Assembly: GCA_003024785.1 (NCBI GenBank)
Contig: PUQB01000288.1
Span: forward strand, 186,001-250,000
DNA from: Selaginella tamariscina
Lineage: Eukaryota > Streptophyta > Lycopodiopsida > Selaginellales > Selaginellaceae
DNA: 64,000 bases
Reading direction: 5' to 3'
Below are positions 10,757 to 22,029 of the stretch, piece after piece. The notes below the pieces were generated by a model, which saw only the letters and a list, made by a program, of their open reading frames with translations, was not told where the DNA came from and did not search any database. The translations under genes were made by a program, and so were the position numbers. Numbering within the stretch: position 1 is the stretch's first letter; every line of letters begins with the position of its first letter.

Positions 10757-13195
10757 AGGGTTTAAGGTTTCAGATGCGGTGCGAGCGGAGCAAATCAAGC
10801 AGACGATCATTGCCCTTGGGGACGAGAACTTCAGGAAACTAGTCGATCCAAGGCCAGGTGAGATCGTTGCGTCTCTGCCATTCCTCGGTTTGCCCTGGTC
10901 TAGAACAGGCACGAGGCCGCCTAAGGTCTAACTCGGTAGGAATACGGGAAGATACTTTCGCGTCTTATTGAAAAGATTGCGGAGGACCCAGCCTTGGATG
11001 TCTCATGCGTAGTTTCCTTGAGTGGCGTAAAGGGTTCAAGGAAATCATGCTTTTTGCGGGCCTTGGCAATCTTGCTTATCTCGGCCCAGATTCCGAAAGT
11101 CAGGATCATATGCATCTGGTACGTAGATGCGACGGCCCCTCTCGTCCCACAGATTACGGCCGCACTCGACTTCACCTTCAGCGATGACGCCGAAGCTGTC
11201 GAGAAGATTGGGCTTATTGACTCCCCTGACAGCCTGGATGCTTTTCTGAAAATCAGAGTTCAGAATGAGAAGTTGTTTCTCTTGGTTGATGGCGCAGAAC
11301 GCTACGATAAGTCACAAAAGGACGGTTCACCTAGGCGTTTGGAGGATACAGGAGATGCACACGCAGCCAGATGCTGGCTAGATGTCTTTTACAAGTGGTC
11401 TACTCACAGGTTCCAGACATTTTCCCGCAACGTAACTCGGGTGGACGTAACACATATCAACGAGCACTTCAACTGTCTTTTCACCACGGTAAAATAGATT
11501 CTTCTTCACGTATCGTCATTATCTTGCTTACTGCAGGAGGAATACAATACATTTCTCACGACTTGTAAAATTCTCGGCCCGATGCTCCGAGAGAATCTTG
11601 ACCGTGTCGCTGTGGTGGACCATCTTGCTGGGAGACATCCTATGTCCTTGTACTTGCTCGAGGAAAAATGTGCGCAGTACGTGAACACAATAACTGGTAA
11701 TGCTTCCAACAAGCGGAAAGTTGAGAATCCGCTCGCGATGGCCGTATTGAAGCGGAAGACTGAAACCGGGCCGGTATGTGGTCATCAACTATGTTTCAGC
11801 TAATTGTTTGTTCGTTGGCAGGTGACTGCTAATTCAGTCGTAGACGCTAGGTCTACGACTGAGATAGGTTCACCAACTTATTGTTCGCCACCCGGCCATA
11901 AATTCCTTGCTGATGCTTGCAACTGGAGTGAGGTTGTCTCGTTATTCAGGGAGGATGAAAATTTCCAGTCAATGCGGAAGCAGCCCGAACTCGTGGACGG
12001 ATTTCTTCTCCCTATTGCCGGCCAGGAGTCTTCGATTCCTTGCACTCCGTTTATCCGAGAACTCGATCTCCAGATGCGTTTGTTAAGGAGGGAGAGCCAT
12101 GTGTACCGAACTGCGCAGATGCGTGCGCTCCTACTGAAGGAAAGGAACACCGTTTGGCCCCAAGTAGGATACATATGCGAGGGGATTGTAGCAGAGGCTG
12201 TATTGGACGAGGGCTTCTGTTTTCGAGGCACCAACTACCGGGCGGATCGGGTCGAAAGTTTATCTGGCAAGCCGAAGCTGATAACCGCCAGCGACTTGAA
12301 CATGAACGAGAAGGTTTTCTACATGACAGGATCGTTTAATTTCAAGTACGTTGACGGCTTGCTTGTCTGGAAGGACGGGCATGGAATGCTGCACTTCTGG
12401 TTCGTTCAGGTGTGCCTCGACCCCGGAGCTCACAGGGGTACAGAGTTTAAGTTCGTGCGTCGAGAAGAATTCATACAGTGGACAATCCTTACTGATCCTT
12501 TCATGCTATATTATGTGTACGTCTGCCCGAAGCCGACTTCTCTTCCGTCGGAGGAGCACGAGGAAAACAGGACGTTAGAACAAGGTAACGTAGTTTAATT
12601 ATGGCTTCTCTTGTCTAATGACCCCGCATGTTTCAGGAACTCTGGAGAAGACTAACAAGCCGACATCCAGGAAGAAAGGTAGCCTAGGAATCTTTTCTTG
12701 GCTTTTCTTAACTTGCTATGTCTCAGGAACTCCGGAGAAGACTAAGGGCACTAAGAACAAGGAAGCGACGAAACTGGTGACGCATTATGAGCAGGACGAC
12801 GGCACAGTTACATACACAAAAGCAGAGATTGCTTTTAACAGGTGTTTGCGGTTGACAGAGGAGGAAATTGCACTGCTAGAGGAGTTGGGCAAATTGAGGG
12901 AGAGGCTTGCAAACGAGAAGAAGGCCAGGAAGAAGCAGAGAGAGAACGAACAGGATGAGCAGCTGGCCGACAAACAGAAATACCGTGGGATGTTTCTCAG
13001 AGCGGAATTGTAGGACATTGCAGAGAAGTACGGAATCCCAGATGCGTCCTCGAGGAAGAAGTTCCCCAGCATACCCGACCTGATTCTAGCAATTCCACTC
13101 AACGGTTTAATGGAAGCTGAAGCTGCTAAAATGAAAGCCAAGCAGAAAGCCGGGCGCAAACGGTTGAGGCAGGAGAAAATGCCATTAAATTAACT
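10757..13195 (+). pseudogene. Crinkler/RHS-like gene, degenerate copy A
   Basis: Nearly identical to the gene at 19350-21789 along its whole length, including the positions of the introns. It carries the N-terminal P-loop region, the middle region, the nuclease-like region and the lysine- and glutamate-rich C-terminal coiled coil. The 5' end abuts the terminal segment of the inverted-repeat element, and the usual start region is not preserved. The reading is interrupted a few times, so I treat it as a non-functional fossil paralogue. The same kinase and TFB4 sequences follow it, which places it in the first unit of a tandem block duplication. Confidence 0.8.
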
Positions 13196-13441
13196 ACGGA
13201 GTACGTACCGGGCGTGAATTCCTGTTGCCTACGCGTGTGCCATCACAGGTAGGAGGTGGCGGCGGTGTTGCGAATGCTGTCTCGCATTCTAGATGTCACT
13301 CTTTACGGCGCCCCGGGAGCTGGGAGAAGCGCTTGCCCGCTCGAGGAGCTGCGTCGGATTCCAATGGATGGGAATGAGCTGCCGCAGCTGGAAGGAAGTG
13401 CAATCAAGGAAGAGCTGCTGCTGAGTCTCCACAGCGCACCA

Positions 13442-13912
13442 ATGGGCTGTATCTGCGCAAAGTCGTCCTCCAACTCGAGATCGCAAGGAAGTCCCAAGGA
13501 CAAATCCTACTCGCGGCCACAGCTGCACATTTATCTACAAGGATCGACTTGGATCGTGGGCGAGAGATCCAAAGCCAGGAGCATGGACAAGCGCCGGGCG
13601 AGGCTCCATGCACAGGATCCAAATCCTCGTCAAAAGCGATCAAAGGCTGGATGCTGATTCTTTCGAGTTTGACAAGGTAAGGGCAGCAAAGATTTGATGG
13701 GAACGTTTCTTATCTTTGCAGATTGGACAAGGAACTTACAGTAACGTATACAAGACTTGTGATCTCGACTCTGGAAAGGTCGTGGCACTTGTCATGTATC
13801 ACTCGCTTCGTCCCGGCTCGCTCCTACTCCAAGAGCATCAGAGAAAGCTCAAGGAGGCCGTGCGGTGGCACGACATGAGCCAAGCATCGACCGAGAAGAG
13901 CAACCTTGAAGG
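13442..13912 (+). pseudogene. protein kinase 5' fragment, copy A
   Basis: It begins MGCICAK, an N-myristoylation and palmitoylation type start typical of plant CDK-like kinases of the CDKC-related/IBS1 group. After a short intron comes the glycine-rich loop IGQGTYSNVY followed by the start of the small lobe (DLDSGKVVAL). No invariant lysine context, catalytic loop or activation segment follows, so only the first part of a kinase gene is present. The N-terminal part and the kinase part are not in one frame. A Copia element is inserted just before its 3' end; the last few bases resume after 18293. Confidence 0.7.
13908..13912. repeat. target site duplication GAAGG, left
   Basis: GAAGG directly precedes the 5' LTR and is repeated at 18289-18293 after the 3' LTR. 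The second unit of the block has a single GAAGG at the same place (near 22482-22489), which is the empty site. Confidence 0.95.
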
Positions 13913-13999
13913 TGTTACATGACATACCTCGCCACATATACATTTAGGGCTTTCTGTTTGTGTCCGTTAGCACGGTGCGCTTGGATCCTGATTGTCTCA
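13913..13999 (+). repeat. Copia 5' LTR, 87 bp
   Basis: Starts TGTTACATGA and ends GATTGTCTCA. It is identical base for base to the 3' LTR at 18202-18288. At 87 bp it is far shorter than the usual several hundred bases of plant Copia LTRs. Confidence 0.95.
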
Positions 14000-14011
14000 T
14001 GGTATCGGAGC
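14000..14011 (+). other. Copia primer binding site
   Basis: TGGTATCGGAGC directly follows the 5' LTR and differs by one base from the common plant Copia site TGGTATCAGAGC, which pairs with initiator tRNA-Met. Confidence 0.85.
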
Positions 14012-14023
14012 TCGGATAGCGCC

Positions 14024-14870
14024 ATGGAAGGAAAGCCATCCATCCGCGAGTTTGATGGAGAAGGATTTGAGGGATTCAAGATCCATCTTGAATCCTTTCT
14101 CTTATTTCATGGGTTGTTGGGGATTGTAGATGGAACAGAGCCGTCGCCAGCTCCAGGTTCTACTGCTGCTGAGGTACGTGACTGGAATCTCCGGGATTCC
14201 AAGGCTAGAGGAAGTATTGCAATGTGCCTGTCCTCGAATGTATTATTTGCTGCTCCATCCATTCCCAAATCCACTGCAGCAGCACTTTGGAAATGGTTGA
14301 GCGACACCTATGGCATCAAGAGTGAAATGGATGTCTTCAACATCCATTCACAGCTAGATTCCTTGAGGCTAGAGGAAAATGGTAGTATCCAGACTCACAT
14401 TGCCAAGCTCCAGGGATTTTTCACACAGCTTGCGGTGCTGGGGCGAAGCATTGTCTCACGGATGAGCAGCAGAGGCTGCGACTCTACAAGTCCTTGCCGG
14501 CTAGTTGGAAGAATGCAGTTGAGAGCTTGCTTCTCCAACCAGGGATGACTTGGGCAGATGCCGTGAGGAGTCTTCGCAATATTGAAGCCATGCGAAGTGA
14601 GAGGGCGGAAATGCCACATGCTATGTATGCTTCACAGGCTCTTGGTGATGCCAAAGTGGCAAAAACGTATGCAGCAGCAAATGCCCAGAAAGGGCAAAAT
14701 TCTGGGGCAGTAGCAAATGCCCAGAAAGGGCAAAATTTCAGGGTAGCAGCAAATGCCCAGAAAGGGCAAAATTCTAGGGCATTTGGGCGTGCCAAGGCCA
14801 GACTTGCTAAGAATCAGTGTGCTCGTTGCTTGGAGATGGGCCATTGGGCTCAAGATTGCACTGCTCCAAA
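14024..14870 (+). mobile_element. Copia gag region with zinc knuckle
   Basis: The reading starts with MEGKPSIREFDG. It holds the alpha-helical capsid-type sequence of the UBN2/gag family (LWKWLSDTYG, followed by a DSLRLEENGS stretch). A short imperfect peptide repeat, ANAQKGQN, occurs three times. A CCHC zinc knuckle (CARCLEMGHWAQDC) at about 14815-14861 would bind the element RNA. Confidence 0.85.
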
Positions 14871-14979
14871 GCCTGTCAAACGACCAATTGCTATGACGGC
14901 GAAAGCTAATCTACTCGAGAGCAATGGGACTGCTACAACAAATGAGGTTGACGAGGAACTCTACAACGCAGAGGCAGTT

Positions 14980-17900
14980 GTAGCACCGAGTAGGTGGCTT
15001 CTAGACTCTGGTTGTACTAATCTTATGGGCAATAAGAAAAGTCTTTTTGAGTGTTACCAACCGAACATTGAAAAGCATGCTGTTCATTTAGGTGATAATA
15101 CCACCATCCCTGTGGAAGGCATCGGGCAATTTCGGCTCTCACTTGATCATGGGCGGACCATGACATTTGATGGTGCCATGCACGTCTCCACCTTGCGACG
15201 TAATTTAATGTCCATCGCCAAGATATGCGATCAAAGTGCAGTGGTAGTCTTTGATGCAAAGGGAGTCTCCTTGGTTGACTCTAGCGACTTTCACATGCTT
15301 GGTACACAGTTGCTTCGTGGGAAACGCATTGGGGACTTGTACGAGATTACTGCTGCCGACTCAGTTCAGGCCTTTCAAACTGTGGAGGCAGATTCTCGTG
15401 CAGAGCTCTGGCACAAGAGACTCGGTCATGTGAATTACCAATCTCTTCAACGAATGAAATCACAAGGCATAGTTACTGGATTGGATTTCCGACGTATCCC
15501 ATCTACGTTTTGTGAAGCTTGTGTTTTAGGCAAGCATCACCGCCGAAATTTCTCGCCGAGTAAGCATCGAGCGATTGGACTTTTGGACTTGGTCCATTCT
15601 GATCTTTGTGGTCCCATGGACGTGCCAAGCCATGATGGTGCGAAGTATTTCATCACATTCATTGATGACTATAGCCGTCGGACATGCATTCACTTCTTGA
15701 TGCGCAAGAGCGATGCAGTTGTTGCGTTTCAAACATATAAGGCCTATGTTGAAAATCTCCTTGGCCGAAAGATAAAAGCTCTTCGAGTTGACGGTGGTGG
15801 TGAATACCTCAACAATGAGCTTCGGGGCATCTGTCGTGATGTAGGCATACGACTGCAAGCCACGGCTCGCTACACCCCCCAGCAAAATGGTGTTGCAGAA
15901 AGGAAGAATCGCACTCTTGTCAATGCTGCTCGTGCTTTGTTAGCTGATGGACATCTTGACAAGACGTTTTGGCAAGAGGCCATAGCCACAGCAATGCATG
16001 TCCAAAATCGCCTTGCTACGGCTGCTTTGGATGGAAAAACCCCTGAGGCATTTTGGACAGGGTCTACTCCTGATGTGTCTCACTTTCGAGTCTTCGGTTG
16101 TGCGGCATACGCACATACCCCTGATCAACTTCGGAAAAAACTGGATCCCAAAAGTAAAAAATTCATCTTCATAGGATATGCACAAGATGACACCATCGGG
16201 AGAAAAGCTTACAAGTTGTGGGATCTTGCATCTCATAAGGCTCTTGTTAGCACGGATGTCATGTTCAACGAAGATGACTTTCCCATGCGCACAGAGGCTC
16301 TTCAAGATCCTTCTTTCATTGATGAGACTCAACTTGTTCCTTTGATACCACTTATGGGAGATGGTCCACTCTTGCCTCCGCCTTTAGATCCTATTCATGA
16401 GTTACCACTAGAGATTCCACTGGGGAATCCTCCACTTCTAGACATGCCTGAACCAGTTGATGCTCAAATTGAGGATAGGCCTTCGACACCTCCACCACCT
16501 CGTCGACGTCGTGGCATGCCTGATCCGATGCCAATTCTTGATCAACCCCGGGAACGTCGACCTTCATTGAAAGTCCGAGAAAATATTGAAGTAGATGCTG
16601 CGGAGCTCGATGATTTTTGTGGTCTTGTTGATGCTGGCATCCCCATGACCTATGATGAGGCCGTCTCAGGGCCTGAGGCTCCATATTGGATGGAAGCCAT
16701 TGCGGAAGAAGTTGCTTCCATTCGGGTTAACGGCACCTATGTTCAAGTGGATTCAGCACCACCGGGACGACGTGTTTTGGATCCAAAATGGATCTTTTCC
16801 AAAAAGTATGGAAAAGATGGTCAAGTGGTACGTTATAAGGCACGGTTAGTTGTTCGCGGATTTCGCCAAGTCCATGGCCTTGACTATGATGAAACATTCT
16901 CACCAGTTGTAAAAATGGCCAGCCTCCGTACCCTTTTTGCACTTGCGGCTGCTCGCAAATGGCAAGTCCACCATATGGATGTCAAGACAGCCTTCTTGAA
17001 TGGGGATTTGCAAGAGGATATCTACATGCATATACCTCTTGGGTTTGAGGATGATGTTGCCTCTAGTGGCACTATATGGCAATTGCGGAAAGCTTTGTAT
17101 GGCTTAAAACAAAGCTCCCGTGTTTGGTACCAAAAATTTGATGCTACCTTACGTGCTCAAGGCTTTTCTCGCTGCCATGCTGATCCCAATGTGTATGTGA
17201 AAGGCCATGCCAAGAGCATGCTCATCGTGGCCCTCTATGTTGATGATTTGCTCATCATGGGTGATGACACTGATGCCATTGCTGCTCTAAAAGTTTCTCT
17301 TAGCCAGCAATTCCAGATGAAGGACCTTGGCCAAGTTTCTTACTTTCTTGGCTTTGAGGTCACACATGATCCCAAGTCTGGTAGCTACATGCTTAGCCAA
17401 CAACGTAAGGTCGAAGTCTTGCTGGATCGGTTTGGTATGCGTGATTGCCACCCTGTCAAGACCCCAATGGTTGTCGGTGCCATTGACCTCACAATTGAGC
17501 AACCCGGTGAGCCTCTACCTGCTGGGACTCCTTATCGGCATCTCATCGGTTGTCTCACATATTTGTCCCTAATGACTCGCCCCGACATCGCATATGCGAC
17601 TATTGCCTTAAGTCAGTATAACACGTCACCAACCACCATGCATTGGCAAGCTGCCAAGCGTATCGTCAGATACCTTCGGGGCACTATGGATTGTGGCATT
17701 GCTTATTCGGGAGGTGATGCATCGTTGACATGCTACACAGATGCTAGCTTTGCCAACAACAAAGGTCATCGCTCAACTTCTGGCATTTGCCTTTCCTTCT
17801 CAGGAGGTGCCATTGCGTGGGCTTCTAAGCGACAATCTGTGGTGGCACTTTCTAGTGCAGAAGCTGAGTACATTGCACTCACTACTGGTAGCAGGGAAGT

Positions 17901-18200
17901 GGTTTGGGCTCGGGGGCTACTTGCTGAGCTGGGATGTCCACAAGCTGGCCCCACTCCTTCTTGGTGCGACAACTTGAGCAGCATTGCCATGTCCAAGAAC
18001 CCCGTCCACCATGCTCGCTCGAAGCACATTGAAGTCCAATTCCACTACGTGCGTGAGCTAGTTGATGGTGGCACACTGGCCGTCCAACATCTTGGGACAA
18101 AGGACATGCCAGCTGACCTTCTCACCAAGCCATTGGGGCCACACCAGTTTCAACTCTTGCGCCACAGATTTGGGTTGGTAAGTGGCTTCGGTTTGGGGGG
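14980..18200 (+). mobile_element. Copia pol region: protease, integrase, RT, RNase H
   Basis: Domains in order: aspartic protease with LLDSGCT (about 15000); GAG-pre-integrase (LWHKRLGHVN, about 15410); integrase core with HSDLCGPM, DDYSRR and QNGVAERKNR (about 15580-16050); reverse transcriptase with YKARLVVRGF and the catalytic YVDDLL (about 17233-17253); RNase H with YTDASFA and SSAEAEYIAL (about 17730-18130). The reading frame carries on through the 3' LTR. The Copia assignment rests on integrase lying before reverse transcriptase. Confidence 0.95.
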
Positions 18201-18201
18201 G
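18191..18201 (+). other. Copia polypurine tract
   Basis: A G-rich run (GTTTGGGGGGG) sits directly before the 3' LTR, where plus-strand priming takes place in this family. Confidence 0.7.
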
Positions 18202-18288
18202 TGTTACATGACATACCTCGCCACATATACATTTAGGGCTTTCTGTTTGTGTCCGTTAGCACGGTGCGCTTGGATCCTGATTGTCTCA
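18202..18288 (+). repeat. Copia 3' LTR, 87 bp
   Basis: Identical to the 5' LTR. It is followed by the target duplication GAAGG at 18289-18293 and then by the continuation of the kinase fragment. Confidence 0.95.
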
Positions 18289-18395
18289 GAAGGGAGTTGA
18301 TTCCAGGTACTTCTCTTTCCTTTCCTAGGAGTTGGAACTAATACCACCAAAACCGAAGCAGGAGGTCGGCCACCACCAATGTTGTATTCTGCGTA

Positions 18396-19290
18396 AGAGT
18401 CGCGAGGCGGGCGTCTTGCGCTTCGTGCTGCTGCTAGCAAAGCTTGAGCTGTAATTTTTTTCCACTCGCGTCAGGAGATGGAAAAGAGAAAGTACACAAA
18501 AGTCTTGACTTACCCGCAAGTTGAGCACCCTATGTTGCTTGATTTGATTGAAGCTTTTTTCTCTTCTACTTAAGAGCCCGAAATCCACTGCTGTCGAGCG
18601 GGGAAGTTGCCTAGAGTGTAAATCCACTGTGAAAATTGTCAGAAATCTCTTAAGAAAACAACAGAGTATCACTCCAAACCTGTTGAAGAAAGGCCGACCG
18701 ACCATGCACGCATGCAGTAAGAGATGATTAATATTCACTAAAACTCGTGAAACTTGATAACCATGGAACGCGCTGAGAAGATCGCGTTCATGATAGCAAT
18801 AAGTTATTACTCGGAAAAAAAATCAAAGATCCTACCGATGAAGGCGAAGGCTTGCAACCAAAGTATCCGTAGTAAGCAAATGTGAGACACGCCGAGTGTA
18901 GCGAAGGCTGGAATTTCGGAGGCTGAGTAGCATCCTTGGAAACAAAATCGTTTAACTTCTGTACAATCTTCTGAATTGCACCAGCTCTTTCATCGGAGTC
19001 CAAAGAATTGTATAAGAATTAGCTGCAATTTGCAGGGAGGAAAAACCAAAAATGAACTTCTTATCCGCAATAATCACCAGAGGGCCAGAGAATTGTGTGA
19101 GAAAGTACGATCAAACTGGTCCCTCGCACGGAAATCCAAAATAATCTCCTGTTGGAGCCCTGAAGAGGACCGCACCACTGCATTCCAGAGATGCAGGCTC
19201 GTATCCAGCAACACCACCTGCTATACAAGAGAGCGTCGGTGCGATCGCCGCGATCGGCAAATACCTGGCCGACCTACCATATTCGAATAG
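18396..19290 (-). pseudogene. TFB4 (TFIIH subunit), degenerate copy A
   Basis: Minus-strand paralogue of the TFB4 gene at 22587-23948. Matching pieces include VQKLNDFVSKDATQPPKFQ near 18900-19000, FTVDLHSRQLPRS near 18600 and SFASSSTKRKTPAS near 18400-18440. The exon encoding the C-terminal C4 zinc finger is gone: about 100 bp present at 22715-22810 in copy B is absent near 18535. Other internal exons are also shortened. It cannot encode a complete TFIIH subunit. Confidence 0.8.
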
Positions 19291-19349
19291 CATTTATATT
19301 CCCTTATTTTGGAGAAAAGGTCATATTGAAAAAAAGTAGGGTTTAAGGT
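19291..19349. promoter_or_regulatory. short divergent promoter region
   Basis: About 60 bp separates the 5' end of the degenerate TFB4 copy (-) from the start codon of Crinkler-like copy B (+). Similar sequence (CATATTCCCCTTATTT-like) lies upstream of TFB4 copy B near 24010-24040. This was probably the original TFB4 promoter, now also serving the Crinkler-like gene. No clear TATA box was picked out. Confidence 0.45.
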
Positions 19350-21789
19350 ATGGCGGCGGATGCGGTGCGAGCGGAGCAAATCAAGCAGACGATCATTGCC
19401 CTTGGGGACGAGAACTTCAGGAAACTAGTCGATCCAAGGCCAGGTGAGATCGTTGCGTCTCTGCCATTCCCCGGTTTGCCCTGGTCTAGAACAGGCACGA
19501 GGCCGCCTAAGGTCTTCGATTTTGTAACTCGGCAGGAATACGGGAAGATACTTTCGCGTCTTGTTGAAAAGATTGCGGAGAACCCAGACTTGGATGTCTC
19601 ATGCGTAGTTTCCTTGAGAGGCATAAAAGGTTCAGGGAAATCATGCTTTTTGCGGGCCTTGGCAATATTGCTTATCTCGGCCCAGCTTCCGAAAGTCAGG
19701 ATCATATGCATCTGGTACTTAGATGCGACGGCCCCTCTCGTCCCACAGATTACGGCCGCACTCTACTTCGCCTTCAGCGATGACGCCGAAGCTGTCGAGA
19801 AGATTGGGCTTATTGACTCCCCTGACAGCCTGGATGCTTTTCTGAAAATCAGAGTTCAGAATGAGAAGTTGTTTCTCTTGGTTGATGGCCCAGAACGCTA
19901 CGATAAGTCACACAAGGACGGTTCACCTAGGCGTTTGGAGGATACAGAAGATGCACAGGCAGCCAGACGCTGGCTAGATGTCTTTTACAAGTGGTCTACT
20001 CACAGGTTCCAGACATTTTCCCCCAATGCTCGGGCCCCTCGGGTGGACGTAACACATATCAACGAGCATTTCAACTGTCTTTTCACCACGGTAAATTAGA
20101 TTCTTGTTCGCGTATCGCTTTTATCTTGCTTTTTCTTGCTGCAGGAGGAGTACAATACATTTCTCACGACTTGTAAAATTCTCGGCCCGATGCTCCGAGA
20201 GAATCCTGATCGTGTTGCTGTGGTGGACCATCTTGCTGGGAGACATCCTATGTCCTTGTACCTGCTTGAGGAAAAATGTGCGCAGTATGTAAAGACAATA
20301 ACTGGTGTTTCCAACAAGCGGAAAGTTGAGAATCCGCTCGCGATGGCGGTATTGAAGCGGAAGACTGAAGCTGGGCCGGTATGTGGTCATCGGCTATGGT
20401 CCAGCTAATTGTTTGTTCGTTGGCAGGTACCCTCTAGGTCTACGACTGAGATAGGTTCATCAACTTATTGTTCGCCACCTGGCCATAAATTTCTCGCTGA
20501 TGCTTGCGACTGGAGTGAGGTTGTCTCGTTATTCAGGGAGGATGAAAATTTCCAGTCAATGCGGAAGCAGCCCGACCTCGTGGACGGATTTCTTCTCCCT
20601 ATTGCCGGCCAGGAGTCTTCGATTCCTTGCACTCCGTTTATCCGGGAACTCGATCTCCAGATGCGTTTGTTAAGGAGGGAGAGCCATGTGTACCGAACTC
20701 CGCAGATGCGTGCGCTCCTACTGAAGGAAAGGAACACCGTTTGGCCCCAAGTAGGATACATATGCGAGGGGATTGTAGCAGAGGCTGTATTGGACGAGGG
20801 CTTCTGTTTTCGAGGCACCAACTACCGGGCGGATCGGGTTGAAAGTTTATCTGGCAAGCCGAAGCTGATAACCGCCAGCGACTTGAACACGAACGAGAAG
20901 GTTTTCTACATGACAGGATCGTTTAATTTCAAGTACGTTGACGGCTTGCTTGTCTGGAAGGACGGGCATGGAATGCTACACTTCTGGTTCGTTCAGGTGT
21001 GCCTCAACCCCGGAGCTCACAGAAGTACAGAGTTTAAGTTCGTGCTTCGAGAAGAATTTATACAGTGGACAATCCTTACTGATCCTTTCAAGCTATATTA
21101 TGTGTATGTCTGCCCGAAGCCGACTTCTCTTCCGTCGGAGGAGCACGAGGAAAACAGGACGTTAGAACAAGGTAACGTAGTTTAATTATGGCTTCTCTTG
21201 TCTAATGACCCCGCATGTTTCAGGAACTCCGGAGAAGACTAACAAGCCGACATCCAGGAAGAAAGGTAGCCTAGGAATCTTTTCTTGGCTTTTCTTAACT
21301 TGCTATGTCTCAGGAACTCCGGAGAAGACTAAGGGCACTAAGAACAAGGAAGCGAAGGAACTGGTGACGCATTATGAGCAGGACGACGGCACAGTTGCAT
21401 ACACAAAAGCAGAGATTGCTTTTGACAGGTGTTTGCGGTTGACAGAGGAGGAAATTGTGCTGCTAAAGGAGTTGGGCAAATTGAGGGAGAGGCTTGCAAA
21501 CGAAAAGAAGGCCAAGAAGAAGCAGAGAGAGAACGAACTGGATGAGCAGCTGGCCGACAAACAGAAATACCGTGGGATGTTTCTCAGAGCGGAATTGCAG
21601 GACATTGCTGAGAAGTACGGAATACCAGATGCGTCCTCGAGGAAGAAGTTCCCCAGCATACCCGACCTGATTCTAGCAATTCCACTCAACGGTTTAATGG
21701 AAGCTGAAGCTGCTAAAATGAAAGCCAAGCAGAAAGCCGGGCGCAAACGGTTGAAGCAGGAGAAAATGCCATTGGATTGTCTAAAGTAA
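19350..21789 (+). CDS. Crinkler/RHS-like P-loop NTPase with nuclease-like domain, copy B
   Basis: Five exons (19350-20090, 20145-20378, 20427-21171, 21224-21265, 21314-21789) with 48-54 bp GT-AG introns give an open 745-residue protein. A P-loop NTPase comes first, with Walker A GIKGSGKS at residues 91-98 and a Walker B-like LFLLVDG at 174-180. Residues about 430-530 hold an E...D...Q pattern (CEGIVAEAV, then YVDGLLVW, then LHFWFVQVC) like the PD-(D/E)XK-type nuclease region of Crinkler/RHS proteins. The C-terminus is a long charged coiled coil followed by a short helical domain. Exons 4 and 5 both begin GTPEKT, a small internal duplication. Family knowledge: such proteins are oomycete and trypanosomatid effectors or element-linked proteins. 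Here the host-like introns suggest a resident plant gene. Its role is unknown and the family call is moderate. Confidence 0.7.
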
Positions 21790-22029
21790 CTACGGAGTAC
21801 GTACCGGGCGTGAATTCCTGTTGCCTACGCGTGTGCCATCACAGGTAGCGGCGGTGTTGCGAATGCTGTCTCGCAGTCTAGATGTCACTCTTTACAGCGC
21901 CCCGGGAGCTGGGAGAAGCGCTTGCCCGCTCGAGAATCCGAGGAGCTGATTCCAATGGATGGGAATGAGCTGCCGCAGCTAGGAGCTGCAATCAAGGAAG
22001 AGCTGCTGCCGAGTCTCCACAGCGCACCA

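Larger units (their letters stand above)
13913..18288 (+). mobile_element. young Copia LTR retrotransposon with very short LTRs
   Basis: A 4376-bp Ty1/Copia element with identical 87-bp LTRs, a 5-bp GAAGG target duplication, a tRNA-Met type primer site and a G-rich polypurine tract. Domain order is gag, zinc knuckle, protease, integrase, reverse transcriptase, RNase H, which defines Copia. Identical LTRs mean that insertion was recent. It looks almost whole, with about one interruption in the gag-pol reading. It sits in the kinase fragment of the first duplicated unit and is absent from the second, so it arrived after the block duplication or never entered the other copy. Confidence 0.95.
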
